From NCBI GenBank assembly GCA_903891375.1, contig CAITEL010000122.1, positions 1 through 11,054 on the forward strand: 11,054 bases of DNA, in the 5' to 3' direction. Under the pieces are notes generated by a model. The model was not told the origin of the DNA. It ran no database searches and was given only the letters and a program-made list of their open reading frames with translations. This document shows, in pieces, positions 1 through 7,337 of the stretch. The stretch is from an uncultured Neisseriaceae bacterium (GTDB taxonomy: Bacteria; Pseudomonadota; Gammaproteobacteria; Burkholderiales; UBA11063). How positions within the stretch are numbered: the stretch's first letter is position 1; the number at the start of each line of letters is the position of its first letter. Position numbers and translations under genes: made by a program.

Positions 1-1
1 T

Positions 2-37
2 GAGCAAGTCATGGATGATGAGTTTTTTCCTAATTAA
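2..37 (+). CDS. C-terminal tail of an upstream gene (partial, unidentified)
   Basis: An open frame enters from the left edge and reads E-Q-V-M-D-D-E-F-F-P-N before TAA at 35-37, which lies 16 nt before the dnaQ start. Another plus frame also stays open, from position 3 to a stop at 39-41, but its residues (S-K-S-W-M-M-S-F-F-L-I-N) look less like a protein end. Eleven residues are too few to name a family. The acidic tail and the short distance to dnaQ suggest that the operon continues upstream, but this is only a plausible reading. Confidence 0.35.
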   Translation, partial: EQVMDDEFFPN

Positions 38-53
38 CTAAATAGAGGTTTTT

Positions 54-767
54 ATGAGTCAATTACGCCAATTAATTTTAGATACGGAAACAACTGGTTT
101 AGACCCTAAAAATGGGGATAGAATGATAGAGTTTGCTGCGCTAGAGATGATAGACCGAGAATTAACAGGTCAGTCATTGCATTTATATATTAACCCTGGC
201 TGTAATATATCAGCAGATGCAACACGGATTCATGGTATAACTAATGCTCATGTAAAGGATAAGCCTTTATTTGGTGAAGTGGCCAAAACTATTGTTGAGT
301 ATATTACTGGTGCAGAGTTGATTATCCATAATGCTAAATTTGATCTTAGTTTTTTAGATTTTCAATTTAACATGGAGGGTTTAGATTTAACTAATTCTTA
401 TGTGGCAAGTGTGATTGACACGTTAATGATGGCACGACAAAAATTCCCTGGTAGTAAAAATAATTTAGATGCGCTATGTGATAGATTTAAAGTTAATCGT
501 AAAGATCGTGGATTTCATGGTGCTTTAATTGATTGTAGATTGTTGGCTGATGTTTATTTAAATTTAACACGAGAGCAAATTAGTTTAATAGGTTTTGAAC
601 AAAAAAATACACACGCTACGGAGTTTAAATTTGAACAACTCAATTTAAGTGGTATTGACTTGGCACATGTGAGTGTTCCTGAAGATGATTTAAATAAACA
701 CAATCAAGTTCTAGATAGATTAAACAAAGAGTCACAAGGGGATTGTTTATGGCTAAAGAATCAATAA
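54..767 (+). CDS. dnaQ: DNA polymerase III epsilon subunit (3'-5' proofreading exonuclease)
   Basis: This is the proofreading exonuclease of the replicative polymerase core; it removes mismatched 3' ends and binds the alpha subunit. The 237 residues are close to the usual 240 or so of proteobacterial DnaQ. The DEDDh active site is complete: L-D-T-E-T-T-G (D10, E12; ExoI), H-N-A-K-F-D (D97; ExoII) and H-G-A-L-I-D (H155, D160; ExoIII). Just after the exonuclease domain, Q175-I-S-L-I matches the QxSL-type beta-clamp binding motif found at the same place in E. coli epsilon. The remaining 55 or so residues would be the alpha-binding tail. The start is supported by AGAGG at 44-48, five bases before ATG. 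The stop lies one base before the ispD start. The DEDDh family is large, but the length, tail and clamp motif favour true DnaQ over other exonucleases. Confidence 0.95.
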   Translation: MSQLRQLILDTETTGLDPKNGDRMIEFAALEMIDRELTGQSLHLYINPGCNISADATRIHGITNAHVKDKPLFGEVAKTIVEYITGAELIIHNAKFDLSFLDFQFNMEGLDLTNSYVASVIDTLMMARQKFPGSKNNLDALCDRFKVNRKDRGFHGALIDCRLLADVYLNLTREQISLIGFEQKNTHATEFKFEQLNLSGIDLAHVSVPEDDLNKHNQVLDRLNKESQGDCLWLKNQ

Positions 768-768
768 C

Positions 769-1440
769 ATGCAGTTCGTGGTGTTAATTCCGTGTGCGGG
801 TAATGGTTCTAGATTTGGCAACACTATTGCCAAGCAATATGTTAAAATTGGGGGTAAATCGATACTTGAACATACTTTAAATGCTTTTTTGTGCGTAGAG
901 GAAATCTCCGAAATTATAATTGTGGTTAATTGTAATGATAGTCTCGCAGATGAAATGTGCTTATTGTCAAGTAAAGTAAGGATATTAAAGGCTGGCGGAG
1001 ATACTCGGGCGAAAACAGTATTAAACGGACTCAATAGTTTAGTAATAGCAGATGATGATTGGGTGTTGGTGCATGATGCTGCACGGTGTTGTATAACTCC
1101 AGAAATAATAAAAAATCAAATTACTGAGCTAAAGCATGACGCAGTTGGTGGGGTTTTAGCAATTCCAGTAACAGATACGGTAAAACTGGTAAATAATGGT
1201 ATAATAAGCGCTACGTTAGATAGAAGTGCAATATATTTAGCTCAAACACCACAAATGTTTCGTTATAATATTCTTAAACAAGCGTTAAGTATTAATGACA
1301 ATGGATATGAAATTACTGATGAAGCCAGTAGCGTTGAAAACCTTGGTTTTTCTGTGAAAATTATAGCAGGTAGTCGTGATAATATAAAAGTCACCTATCA
1401 AGAGGATTTAACCACAGTAAAAAACATTTTAAATTTATAA
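769..1440 (+). CDS. ispD: 2-C-methyl-D-erythritol 4-phosphate cytidylyltransferase
   Basis: IspD is the cytosolic enzyme of the MEP isoprenoid pathway that joins CTP and methylerythritol 4-phosphate into CDP-ME. The 223 residues fit the family. Visible motifs are the nucleotide-binding P-loop-like A-G-N-G-S-R-F-G (10-17, R15), A-K-Q-Y (K22), G-G-D-T-R-A-K-T-V-L-N-G-L (76-88), H-D-A-A-R-C (102-107), D-T-V-K, T-D-E-A-S and, near the end, N-I-K-V-T. One oddity is that the usual P-K-Q-Y reads A-K-Q-Y; the catalytic lysine is kept. ATG 769 is the only reasonable start, because an in-frame TAA lies at 754-756. It has no good ribosome binding site of its own, so translation is probably coupled to dnaQ, which ends one base upstream. 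The pathway partner ispF is not in the window. Confidence 0.95.
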   Translation: MQFVVLIPCAGNGSRFGNTIAKQYVKIGGKSILEHTLNAFLCVEEISEIIIVVNCNDSLADEMCLLSSKVRILKAGGDTRAKTVLNGLNSLVIADDDWVLVHDAARCCITPEIIKNQITELKHDAVGGVLAIPVTDTVKLVNNGIISATLDRSAIYLAQTPQMFRYNILKQALSINDNGYEITDEASSVENLGFSVKIIAGSRDNIKVTYQEDLTTVKNILNL

Positions 1441-1450
1441 GTAAAAAATT

Positions 1451-1915
1451 ATGCATAATTCTAAACCTAAAATAGGAAATTGTTTTTATCGGCACGCAAC
1501 AATAGAGGACTTGCCAGATATAATGTTAATTAATGATCAGTTCGAACATAGATGGGCAATTGAAAAATTTAAGGAAGTATTTGAAAATAAAATTCCTATT
1601 ATACTTGGATATAATGAAGATGATGTTTTAATTGGTTATTTAGTATATTTTCTGGTGTTGGATGAGGGTAGAATAATCAATGTGGCAGTGGATAAATTTT
1701 TTCAAAATCAATCGTATGGTAAACGTTTAATTCATCGTTCCTTAGAAGAAATGTATGAGTCAGATATACATTACGCATTGTTAGATGTAAAAACTGACAA
1801 TTTAAGCGCAATACATTTATATACAAAAATGGGCTTTCAAATTCTATGTAGGCGTGATGGTTATTACACTGGAGAGATAGAGGGTGATTCTTATTATATG
1901 CAATTACGTTTATAA
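1451..1915 (+). CDS. rimI: GNAT-family N-acetyltransferase, RimI-like
   Basis: This is probably the acetyltransferase that uses acetyl-CoA to acetylate the N-terminal alanine of ribosomal protein bS18, or a close relative. The 154 residues form a single GNAT fold. RimI-type landmarks are N-V-A-V-D followed by Q85-N-Q-S-Y-G90-K (acetyl-CoA pyrophosphate loop), L-D-V-K-T-D-N (111-117), A120 with L-Y (123-124), G-F (128-129), and a closing R-R-D-G-Y-Y segment with D-S-Y-Y-M. Two departures from the RimI consensus are visible. The loop has S88 where the first glycycl position normally sits, and the L-E-V motif that supplies the catalytic Glu in enterobacterial RimI reads L-D-V (D112). The tyrosine acid (Y124) is kept. 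The gene starts 10 nt after ispD without a clear Shine-Dalgarno. Its GNAT identity is certain, but bS18 as substrate is inferred. Confidence 0.8.
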   Translation: MHNSKPKIGNCFYRHATIEDLPDIMLINDQFEHRWAIEKFKEVFENKIPIILGYNEDDVLIGYLVYFLVLDEGRIINVAVDKFFQNQSYGKRLIHRSLEEMYESDIHYALLDVKTDNLSAIHLYTKMGFQILCRRDGYYTGEIEGDSYYMQLRL

Positions 1916-1931
1916 CGAATCGGTCTAGGAA

Positions 1932-2708
1932 ATGCCATATAAAACAATAGAATCGCGTGACAATACGTTAATTAAAAAAATTGTAAAACTAAGCCAAAGT
2001 AGTAGTTATCGGAAAGAATTAGGTCTGGCGGTGATTTATGGTGCGCATCTTGTTGATGAGGCTATTAAACACAATATATTAGAAAATGTTATTGTTGTTG
2101 ATAGTAGCATAGCTAAATTTAATAACATTTTAGAAAACGAACATTTAACCTCTTACGTAGTTACGCAAAATATAATTGAAAAAATTAATCTTTTAGATAG
2201 TTTTGTTGAAATCGTGGGTGTTATTCGATTACCTCAGGAACAGCTTATAGATTATACTATTGTTAAGGATTACATTTTACTTGAAAACATACAAGACCCA
2301 GGTAATTTAGGAACAATTTTACGTGTGGCTATGGCTTGTGGTATCAACTCTATTTGTTTAAGTGCTAACTGTGTTGATATTTATAATCCTAAGGTAATTA
2401 GATCGTCACAAGGACTTCAATTTGGACTAAATATATATACCAATATTGATTTGTATGACTTTGTGACTAATTACTTAGGAAAAGTTATTGCAACCACACC
2501 ACATACGGATAAAAATTTATATGACTACAATCTAAAGCAATCAATTGCGTGGGTATTTGGTAATGAAGGTGCTGGAGTTACGTCAGAATTATTAGCTAAG
2601 GTTAATAATTTAGCTAAAATTCCAATGATAGGCCAAGCGGAATCATTAAATATTGCAATGGCAGTAACGGTATGTGTTTTTGAAATGGCTCGGCAAAGAA
2701 TATGCTAA
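1932..2708 (+). CDS. TrmH/SpoU-family RNA 2'-O-ribose methyltransferase
   Basis: This is a SAM-dependent methyltransferase of the SPOUT class that 2'-O-methylates a nucleoside in rRNA or tRNA in the cytoplasm. Residues 1-100 resemble the SpoU substrate-binding domain (opening S-R-D-N-T-L-I-K-K, then G-A-H-L-V-D-E-A). The knotted catalytic domain carries all three motifs: E-N-I-Q-D-P-G-N-L-G-T-I-L-R (118-131), F-G-N-E-G-A-G (209-215) and I-P-M-I-G-Q-A-E-S-L-N-I-A (230-242). The 258-residue length fits the TsnR/YsgA/RlmB group; which RNA position is modified cannot be told from sequence. The start agrees with the usual N-terminus of this family, although AGGA at 1927-1930 sits only one base from the ATG. 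The 3' end overlaps the next gene by 7 nt, which suggests translational coupling. Confidence 0.9.
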   Translation: MPYKTIESRDNTLIKKIVKLSQSSSYRKELGLAVIYGAHLVDEAIKHNILENVIVVDSSIAKFNNILENEHLTSYVVTQNIIEKINLLDSFVEIVGVIRLPQEQLIDYTIVKDYILLENIQDPGNLGTILRVAMACGINSICLSANCVDIYNPKVIRSSQGLQFGLNIYTNIDLYDFVTNYLGKVIATTPHTDKNLYDYNLKQSIAWVFGNEGAGVTSELLAKVNNLAKIPMIGQAESLNIAMAVTVCVFEMARQRIC

Positions 2709-3577
2709 TTAGACGTTATACACTAACGCCACTATTGTGTGGGTTATCTTATCTGCCATTACCATGGCTTCGTGGTATAGGCACTGTTATGGGTAGGTTA
2801 CTTTATAAGTTTTCTTCACAAAAAGGTAGAGTTCGCTTGAGCGATAACTTGCTTTTAACGGGTATGTGTAGTAATGATGAACTTACTACTATGTCTAGGA
2901 GAACAGCCGAAGAATTATGTAAAACTTTGATAGAAACAATAACAATTGCTTGGTTTAGAAGTAAGCAATACAATGCAGGTTTAGTGAATGAAATGCATGG
3001 GATTGAATTGGTTGAAACAGAAATATCTCGTGGAAAAGCTATTGTGTTTTTAACTCCACATATCGGTAATTTTGAAATTGCTTTAAAGGCAACGGCATAT
3101 AGACTTAAAAATAACTTCACGGTGTTATATAAGCCAGCAAAAGATGAATGGTATAATGAGTTAATGTTAAATGGCAGAAGCGAAGATAATATTAAACCAG
3201 TGCCAATAACTGCACGTGGTATTTTATCTTTAGTTAAAGCGTTAAGAAATCATGAATATATAGGTGTTTTACCAGATAGTGTTGCTAGTCAAGGTGATGG
3301 AGTGTGGGTGGATTTCTTTGGACAACGTGTTTTTGCGGCAACATTAGCCGCAAAGATGTCTAGTGTTAAGGATGTAGCTACTTTTGTGGTTGGGTCGAGA
3401 CGTGTTGCAAATGGTTTTGTAGTTGAATACATACCATATATCACGACAAGTGATAAACCATTAACAATGACCCAAGAAATTTATAAAATAATAGAATCAA
3501 TTGTATTAAAAGCACGGGAACAATATTTTTGGAGTTATGATAGGTTTAGAAAACCTAGTCATGCCCCTGCAGAATAG
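2702..3577 (+). CDS. Lysophospholipid/lipid A acyltransferase, LpxL/HtrB family (first copy)
   Basis: This membrane-associated acyltransferase is expected to move an acyl chain from acyl-ACP onto the lipid A precursor at the inner leaflet of the cytoplasmic membrane. The hydrophobic N-terminus (about residues 8-35) would anchor it. The catalytic box T-P-H120-I-G-N-F-E125 is the HX4E form seen in E. coli LpxL, followed by L-Y-K-P-A-K, then L-P-D-S and W-V-D-F-F-G, which are typical substrate-contact blocks. The 291-residue length is normal. The start overlaps the end of the methyltransferase gene. A second family member follows after 6 nt, and the two are clearly diverged, so they probably perform separate acylation steps. 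The protein could instead acylate another glycerolipid or ornithine lipid; sequence alone does not decide between these. Confidence 0.88.
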   Translation: MLIRRYTLTPLLCGLSYLPLPWLRGIGTVMGRLLYKFSSQKGRVRLSDNLLLTGMCSNDELTTMSRRTAEELCKTLIETITIAWFRSKQYNAGLVNEMHGIELVETEISRGKAIVFLTPHIGNFEIALKATAYRLKNNFTVLYKPAKDEWYNELMLNGRSEDNIKPVPITARGILSLVKALRNHEYIGVLPDSVASQGDGVWVDFFGQRVFAATLAAKMSSVKDVATFVVGSRRVANGFVVEYIPYITTSDKPLTMTQEIYKIIESIVLKAREQYFWSYDRFRKPSHAPAE

Positions 3578-3583
3578 AGATAT

Positions 3584-4480
3584 ATGGATAAAATACTACT
3601 TAGTTGTGGCCTACTATTGTTATGGCTGATTAATTTAACTCCGATGTTTATTATTCGCTTTTTTGGGGTATGTTTAGGTTTAATTGGCTACTATAGTGTG
3701 AAAAAACGTAGAAATATTGGAATAAAAAACCTAACATTATGTTTTCCTGAAATGAGCGAGATAGAAAAACATAAAATCATTAAGGAACATTATAAATACT
3801 TAATGACATCCGCACTAGAGTATGGTTTATTATTTTATGCTAGCGAAGCTAAGATGCGACGTTTGGTGACAGTCAAAAACACTGAAATTATTGATAAATA
3901 TTATCATAAACGGCCGATTATTTTATTATGTCCGCATTTTGTGGGTTTGGATTTATGTGGCTTGCGCTTAAGTTTAGATTATACAGGGCTTAGTATTTTT
4001 ACACAATTAAAGAGTAGTCTGATGACTAATCGTATTCGTGAGGCACGAGCACGTTTTATGAAACATCGTGGTGGTGACGTTTTGGTGCGTAATGATGGTT
4101 TAAGAGGTGTTGTTAAAAAATTACGTGCAGATAAAGAAATTTTTTATTATTTACCAGATCAAGATTTAGGTGAACGTGATTCAATTTATGTGCCATTTTT
4201 TGCACATCCTACGTGTGCTACAGTTAATGTATTACCTAAATTAGTTAGTTTGACTAATGCGGTGGTTATTCCTGTTGCTATATATCGTGTGGATAATCAT
4301 TATGAAATTGAATTATCTGATGCATGGGATAATTATCCCAGTGGTAATTTAGAAGAAGACGTTATTCGTATGAATACATCCATTGAAGAGGCAATAATGA
4401 AAAACGTGGCGCAATATTTTTGGTTACATAAGCGATTTAAATCGCAGCCTAATATACCACGTGGCTCCATCTACAATTAA
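3584..4480 (+). CDS. Lipid A biosynthesis lauroyl/myristoyl acyltransferase, LpxL-type (second copy)
   Basis: This is the second acyltransferase of the tandem pair, presumably adding a secondary acyl chain to Kdo-lipid A or its precursor at the inner membrane. An N-terminal hydrophobic stretch (about 4-36) precedes R-R-N-I-G-I-K-N-L and C-F-P-E-M, which are family hallmarks. The catalytic box is C-P-H118-F-V-G-L-D123, the HX4D form. Downstream, L-P-D-Q-D-L-G-E-R-D-S and V-P-F-F-A-H-P closely resemble betaproteobacterial LpxL proteins as I recall them. The 298-residue length is normal. The start is preceded by AGAGATAT and lies 6 nt after the first copy's stop. I am confident of the family. 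The chain length and acceptor position are not predictable here, so no symbol is assigned. Confidence 0.92.
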   Translation: MDKILLSCGLLLLWLINLTPMFIIRFFGVCLGLIGYYSVKKRRNIGIKNLTLCFPEMSEIEKHKIIKEHYKYLMTSALEYGLLFYASEAKMRRLVTVKNTEIIDKYYHKRPIILLCPHFVGLDLCGLRLSLDYTGLSIFTQLKSSLMTNRIREARARFMKHRGGDVLVRNDGLRGVVKKLRADKEIFYYLPDQDLGERDSIYVPFFAHPTCATVNVLPKLVSLTNAVVIPVAIYRVDNHYEIELSDAWDNYPSGNLEEDVIRMNTSIEEAIMKNVAQYFWLHKRFKSQPNIPRGSIYN

Positions 4481-4496
4481 CTAAAAGAAAGAAATA

Positions 4497-5186
4497 ATGA
4501 AAATTATCGATAAACCAAGTAAATATTCACACGAATATTTGCAAAAACTATTTAAATATACACTAGGTGAGGATATTGCGAATGCAGTAACCCATACTAT
4601 AGGGAGTTTTTTTGGTATATATGCATTAATTAATTTAACGTGGGTAGCAGCACGTTATGGTAATTGGTTGGATTCACTGGTTTTTATAATTTATGGCTTG
4701 ACTATATTATTTATGTTTTTAATGAGTGCGCTATATCATTCTATGGTAAATCATACGGCACGTTCGGTACTAAAAAAGATGGACCATATTGCGATATATG
4801 TACTCATATTAGGCACATATACTCCATATGTATTTAGTTTATTAAAAACACAACGGGCATATATTATATATGCGATTTTATTGGTAATCATGGCGATAGG
4901 GATTATTTTTAAATCGTTTTATTCTGGTAAATTTAAAATATTAAGCACATTAGTTTATGTATTAATGGGTTGGGCATCAGTTGGTATATTGCCACAAATT
5001 GTTGAAAAATTTAATATGACTGGATTATGGTATATGATTGCAGGTGGTCTTGCGTATACTGTTGGTTCTTTATTGTATGCTTTTGGTAAATTTAAATATT
5101 CACATGCGGTGTGGCATGTTTTTGTTATTTTTGGGGTTGTATTTCAATACATTTCGATTACATTTTATATTTTACAGTATAGGTAG
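4497..5186 (+). CDS. trhA: TrhA/hemolysin III family (PAQR) seven-helix membrane protein
   Basis: This is an integral inner-membrane protein of the progestin/adipoQ-receptor-like hemolysin III family. E. coli TrhA (YqfA) is linked to membrane energetics and fatty-acid-dependent control; the older hemolysin name does not imply toxicity. The 229 residues contain about seven hydrophobic helices between 40 and 227, after a short cytoplasmic segment with G-E-D-I-A-N-A-V-T-H. The conserved metal-site residues of the family are present: H33, S77-A-L-Y-H81, D96-H97 and H203-A-V-W-H207. A purine-rich AAAGAAAG before the ATG is a plausible ribosome binding site. Its position after two lipid acyltransferases suggests a role in membrane lipid homeostasis, but this is only suggestive. 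Confidence 0.9.
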   Translation: MKIIDKPSKYSHEYLQKLFKYTLGEDIANAVTHTIGSFFGIYALINLTWVAARYGNWLDSLVFIIYGLTILFMFLMSALYHSMVNHTARSVLKKMDHIAIYVLILGTYTPYVFSLLKTQRAYIIYAILLVIMAIGIIFKSFYSGKFKILSTLVYVLMGWASVGILPQIVEKFNMTGLWYMIAGGLAYTVGSLLYAFGKFKYSHAVWHVFVIFGVVFQYISITFYILQYR

Positions 5187-5189
5187 ATT

Positions 5190-5762
5190 ATGAACAATAA
5201 TATTCATGCATCAGCGATTGTAGATTCTGGTGCTCAAATTGGTGAAGGTACGAAAGTTTGGCATTTTACTCATATATGTGCTGGAGCTAAAATTGGCGAA
5301 CGTTGTTCTTTAGGGCAAAATGTTTTTGTAGGTAGTAGTGCAGTAATAGGTAATAATGTTAAAATTCAGAATAATGTGTCAGTGTATGATTCTGTAACTA
5401 TTGAGGATGATGTGTTTTGCGGGCCGTCAATGGTTTTTACCAATGTATATAATCCACGTAGTTTTATTGTACGTAAAAATGAATATAGACCAACATTAAT
5501 AAAGCGTGGGGCAACAATTGGTGCCAATGCAACAATTGTTTGTGGTATCACAATTGGGGTATATGCATTTGTGGGTGCTGGTTGTGTTGTGAATCATGAT
5601 GTAAAATCCTATGCTGTAGTGGTTGGTGTTCCATCACGTCAAATTGGTTGGATGTGCGAATGTGGTATCAAGTTGAAAATTCATAAAGATGACGGTGTGG
5701 AAACGTGTGAAACATGTGGTTTAGAATATATAGTAAAAGATGCTGAATGTCGAAAAATTTAA
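5190..5762 (+). CDS. UDP-2-acetamido-3-amino-2,3-dideoxy-glucuronate N-acetyltransferase, WbpD/WlbB-like
   Basis: This is a left-handed beta-helix acyltransferase. The family acetylates the 3-amino group of UDP-GlcNAc3NA with acetyl-CoA, yielding the diacetamido-uronic acid nucleotide used in O-antigen or related glycans. The 190 residues match WbpD in length. Hexapeptide repeats fill about 5-150, with the family blocks [11 protein letters not shown] (18-28), S-L-G-Q-N-V-F-V-G (40-48), I-Q-N-N-V-S-V-Y (59-66), [10 protein letters not shown] (77-86) and G-V-P-S-R-Q-I-G-W. The C-terminal tail has C156-x-C158 and C173-x2-C176, resembling a small zinc ribbon. The start lies 3 nt after the trhA stop, with TAGG just upstream. 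The other pathway genes (wbpA/B/E/I types) are not in the window, so the pathway assignment rests on family similarity. Confidence 0.85.
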   Translation: MNNNIHASAIVDSGAQIGEGTKVWHFTHICAGAKIGERCSLGQNVFVGSSAVIGNNVKIQNNVSVYDSVTIEDDVFCGPSMVFTNVYNPRSFIVRKNEYRPTLIKRGATIGANATIVCGITIGVYAFVGAGCVVNHDVKSYAVVVGVPSRQIGWMCECGIKLKIHKDDGVETCETCGLEYIVKDAECRKI

Positions 5763-5782
5763 TATTGTGGCAAAGTTAAACC

Positions 5783-6616
5783 ATGGCAAGCACTAACGCT
5801 ATTTGTAATTTATGCAACCAAACTATACTCGAGTTACTTGATTTTAAGTTATTACTTCGGTATGTAACTGGCTTTAATCAAGTGGAACTAATTACAAAAA
5901 ATGAATATGAGTTATCACAAGACGAGTTGGTAAAGTTAAATAACTTAGTAGCAAGAAGACAAAAAGGCGAACCATTACATTATATTTTAGGGTATAAAGA
6001 ATTTTACTCCCGTGAATTTCGTGTTACGCCAGACACTTTAATTCCCCGCCCAGAAACCGAACTATTAGTGGATAAGGTATTGTCAATAGCTATACCTAAT
6101 GCACGTTTATTGGATTTAGGTACTGGGAGTGGTTGTATTGCGGTAGCCTGTAAATTAGAAAATCCGAATTTGGATGTGGTGGCGGTGGATAAGTATAGCG
6201 ATACGCTTGAAGTGGCTTGTACGAATGCAATACAGCTAGGGGCAAAAATAAAATGTATCTTAAGTGATTGGTTTAGTAATGTTGACGGATTATTTGATGT
6301 TATAGTGAGCAATCCACCATATATTGCACATGATGACGTTCATCTGGGTAGCTTGCAGTTTGAACCTCAACATGCATTAACCGATAATCTAGATGGGTTT
6401 TCACATATTAAGCAAATTATACGTGGGAGCATTGCGCATTTAAAAAAAGGTGGTTATTTACTGTTTGAGCATGGTTTTGAGCAAGGTGAAATGTCCAGAA
6501 AACTGCTACATAATGCAGGTTTTATTGATATTGAAACTATACAGGATTATGCCTCATTAGATAGAATAACATTAGGTAAATATACGCTTCGAAATTCAAA
6601 TGCTTCGAGTATATAA
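5783..6616 (+). CDS. prmC: Peptide chain release factor N5-glutamine methyltransferase
   Basis: PrmC uses SAM to methylate the glutamine of the GGQ motif in release factors RF1 and RF2, raising termination efficiency; it acts in the cytosol. The 277 residues have the typical two-part layout. A helical N-terminal domain (about 1-75) ends in G-E-P-L-H-Y-I-L-G and F-R-V-T-P-D-T-L-I-P-R-P-E-T-E (79-93). A Rossmann methyltransferase domain follows, with D-L-G-T-G-S-G (111-117, SAM loop) and the catalytic N-P-P-Y (177-180). PrmC is often next to prfA, but here it sits between a sugar N-acetyltransferase and folE. No strong Shine-Dalgarno precedes the ATG, although the 20-nt gap holds GGCAAAG. Confidence 0.95.
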   Translation: MASTNAICNLCNQTILELLDFKLLLRYVTGFNQVELITKNEYELSQDELVKLNNLVARRQKGEPLHYILGYKEFYSREFRVTPDTLIPRPETELLVDKVLSIAIPNARLLDLGTGSGCIAVACKLENPNLDVVAVDKYSDTLEVACTNAIQLGAKIKCILSDWFSNVDGLFDVIVSNPPYIAHDDVHLGSLQFEPQHALTDNLDGFSHIKQIIRGSIAHLKKGGYLLFEHGFEQGEMSRKLLHNAGFIDIETIQDYASLDRITLGKYTLRNSNASSI

Positions 6617-6648
6617 TTCAGGAGCATAGTTAAGAAAAAAGGAAATAA

Positions 6649-7326
6649 ATGAGTTCAAAAGATTTTGCATTAGGTAAAAGAATCCAACAATTATTAATGG
6701 ATAATGGTTTAGAAAACCCAATTATTAATGATAATATTGCTAAATGGGGTGAATTATCACATACTAATGAGATGAGCAATAAGTTTGCAGAGTTTTTGCA
6801 TTTATTAGGTATGGATTTAACTGATTCATCGATTATGAAAACCTCAGGACGAGTGGTGAAATTCTTTATTAATGAATTATTTTATGGTTTGGATTATAAA
6901 AATTTCCCACGCATATCGTCAAATATTAATACATTTAATTATAATTCGCCGTTAATTTCTACAGGGATTACAATAAATTCTACGTGTGAGCACCATCTAG
7001 TTGCAATTAATGGTAGTGCTATAGTTGCCTATATTCCAGATAAGAAATTTGTTGGTTTAAGTAAATTAAATCGAGTGGTGGATTTTTTTGCACGACGTCC
7101 ACAAGTACAAGAACGTATGACAAAACAGATTTTTATTGCGTTACAAGAAGTGTTAGAAACACAAGATGTAGCAGTTGCAATTAATGCTACACATAATTGT
7201 ATTGTGATTCGTGGGGTAAAAGATGCAGCAACAGAAAATTTAACCTTAGAGTTAGGTGGTAAATTTTTAGATGACGCAGTATTAAAGACTAGCTTTTATC
7301 AAAAAGCGTTAAGCATTCAGAATTAA
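6649..7326 (+). CDS. folE: GTP cyclohydrolase I
   Basis: FolE converts GTP to 7,8-dihydroneopterin triphosphate, the entry step of tetrahydrofolate synthesis, as a cytosolic homodecamer. The 225 residues are of the E. coli-type length. Zinc ligands C113 and H116 lie in S-T-C-E-H-H-L (111-117) and C184 in T-H-N-C. H115 matches the catalytic histidine, and V-G-L-S-K-L-N-R-V-V followed by R-R-P-Q-V-Q-E-R is the classic family block. These residues mark the zinc-dependent type I enzyme, not FolE2. The start is well supported by AAGGA at 6639-6643, five bases before the ATG. The 32-nt gap after prmC is one of the larger gaps in the cluster but shows no hairpin terminator or obvious promoter. Confidence 0.96.
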   Translation: MSSKDFALGKRIQQLLMDNGLENPIINDNIAKWGELSHTNEMSNKFAEFLHLLGMDLTDSSIMKTSGRVVKFFINELFYGLDYKNFPRISSNINTFNYNSPLISTGITINSTCEHHLVAINGSAIVAYIPDKKFVGLSKLNRVVDFFARRPQVQERMTKQIFIALQEVLETQDVAVAINATHNCIVIRGVKDAATENLTLELGGKFLDDAVLKTSFYQKALSIQN

Positions 7327-7337
7327 GTAGAAGACTT

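Noticed and set aside
753..1034. A 93-codon minus-strand frame over ispD
   Set aside because: It is antisense to a well-supported gene with all IspD motifs, and nothing in its sequence is family-like.
2803..3120. A 105-codon minus-strand frame over the first acyltransferase
   Set aside because: It is a shadow of the coding strand; the overlapped gene has a complete catalytic box.
4497..5186. Hemolysin III as a virulence toxin
   Set aside because: The family name is historical. The sequence is a PAQR-like seven-helix membrane protein found widely in non-pathogens.
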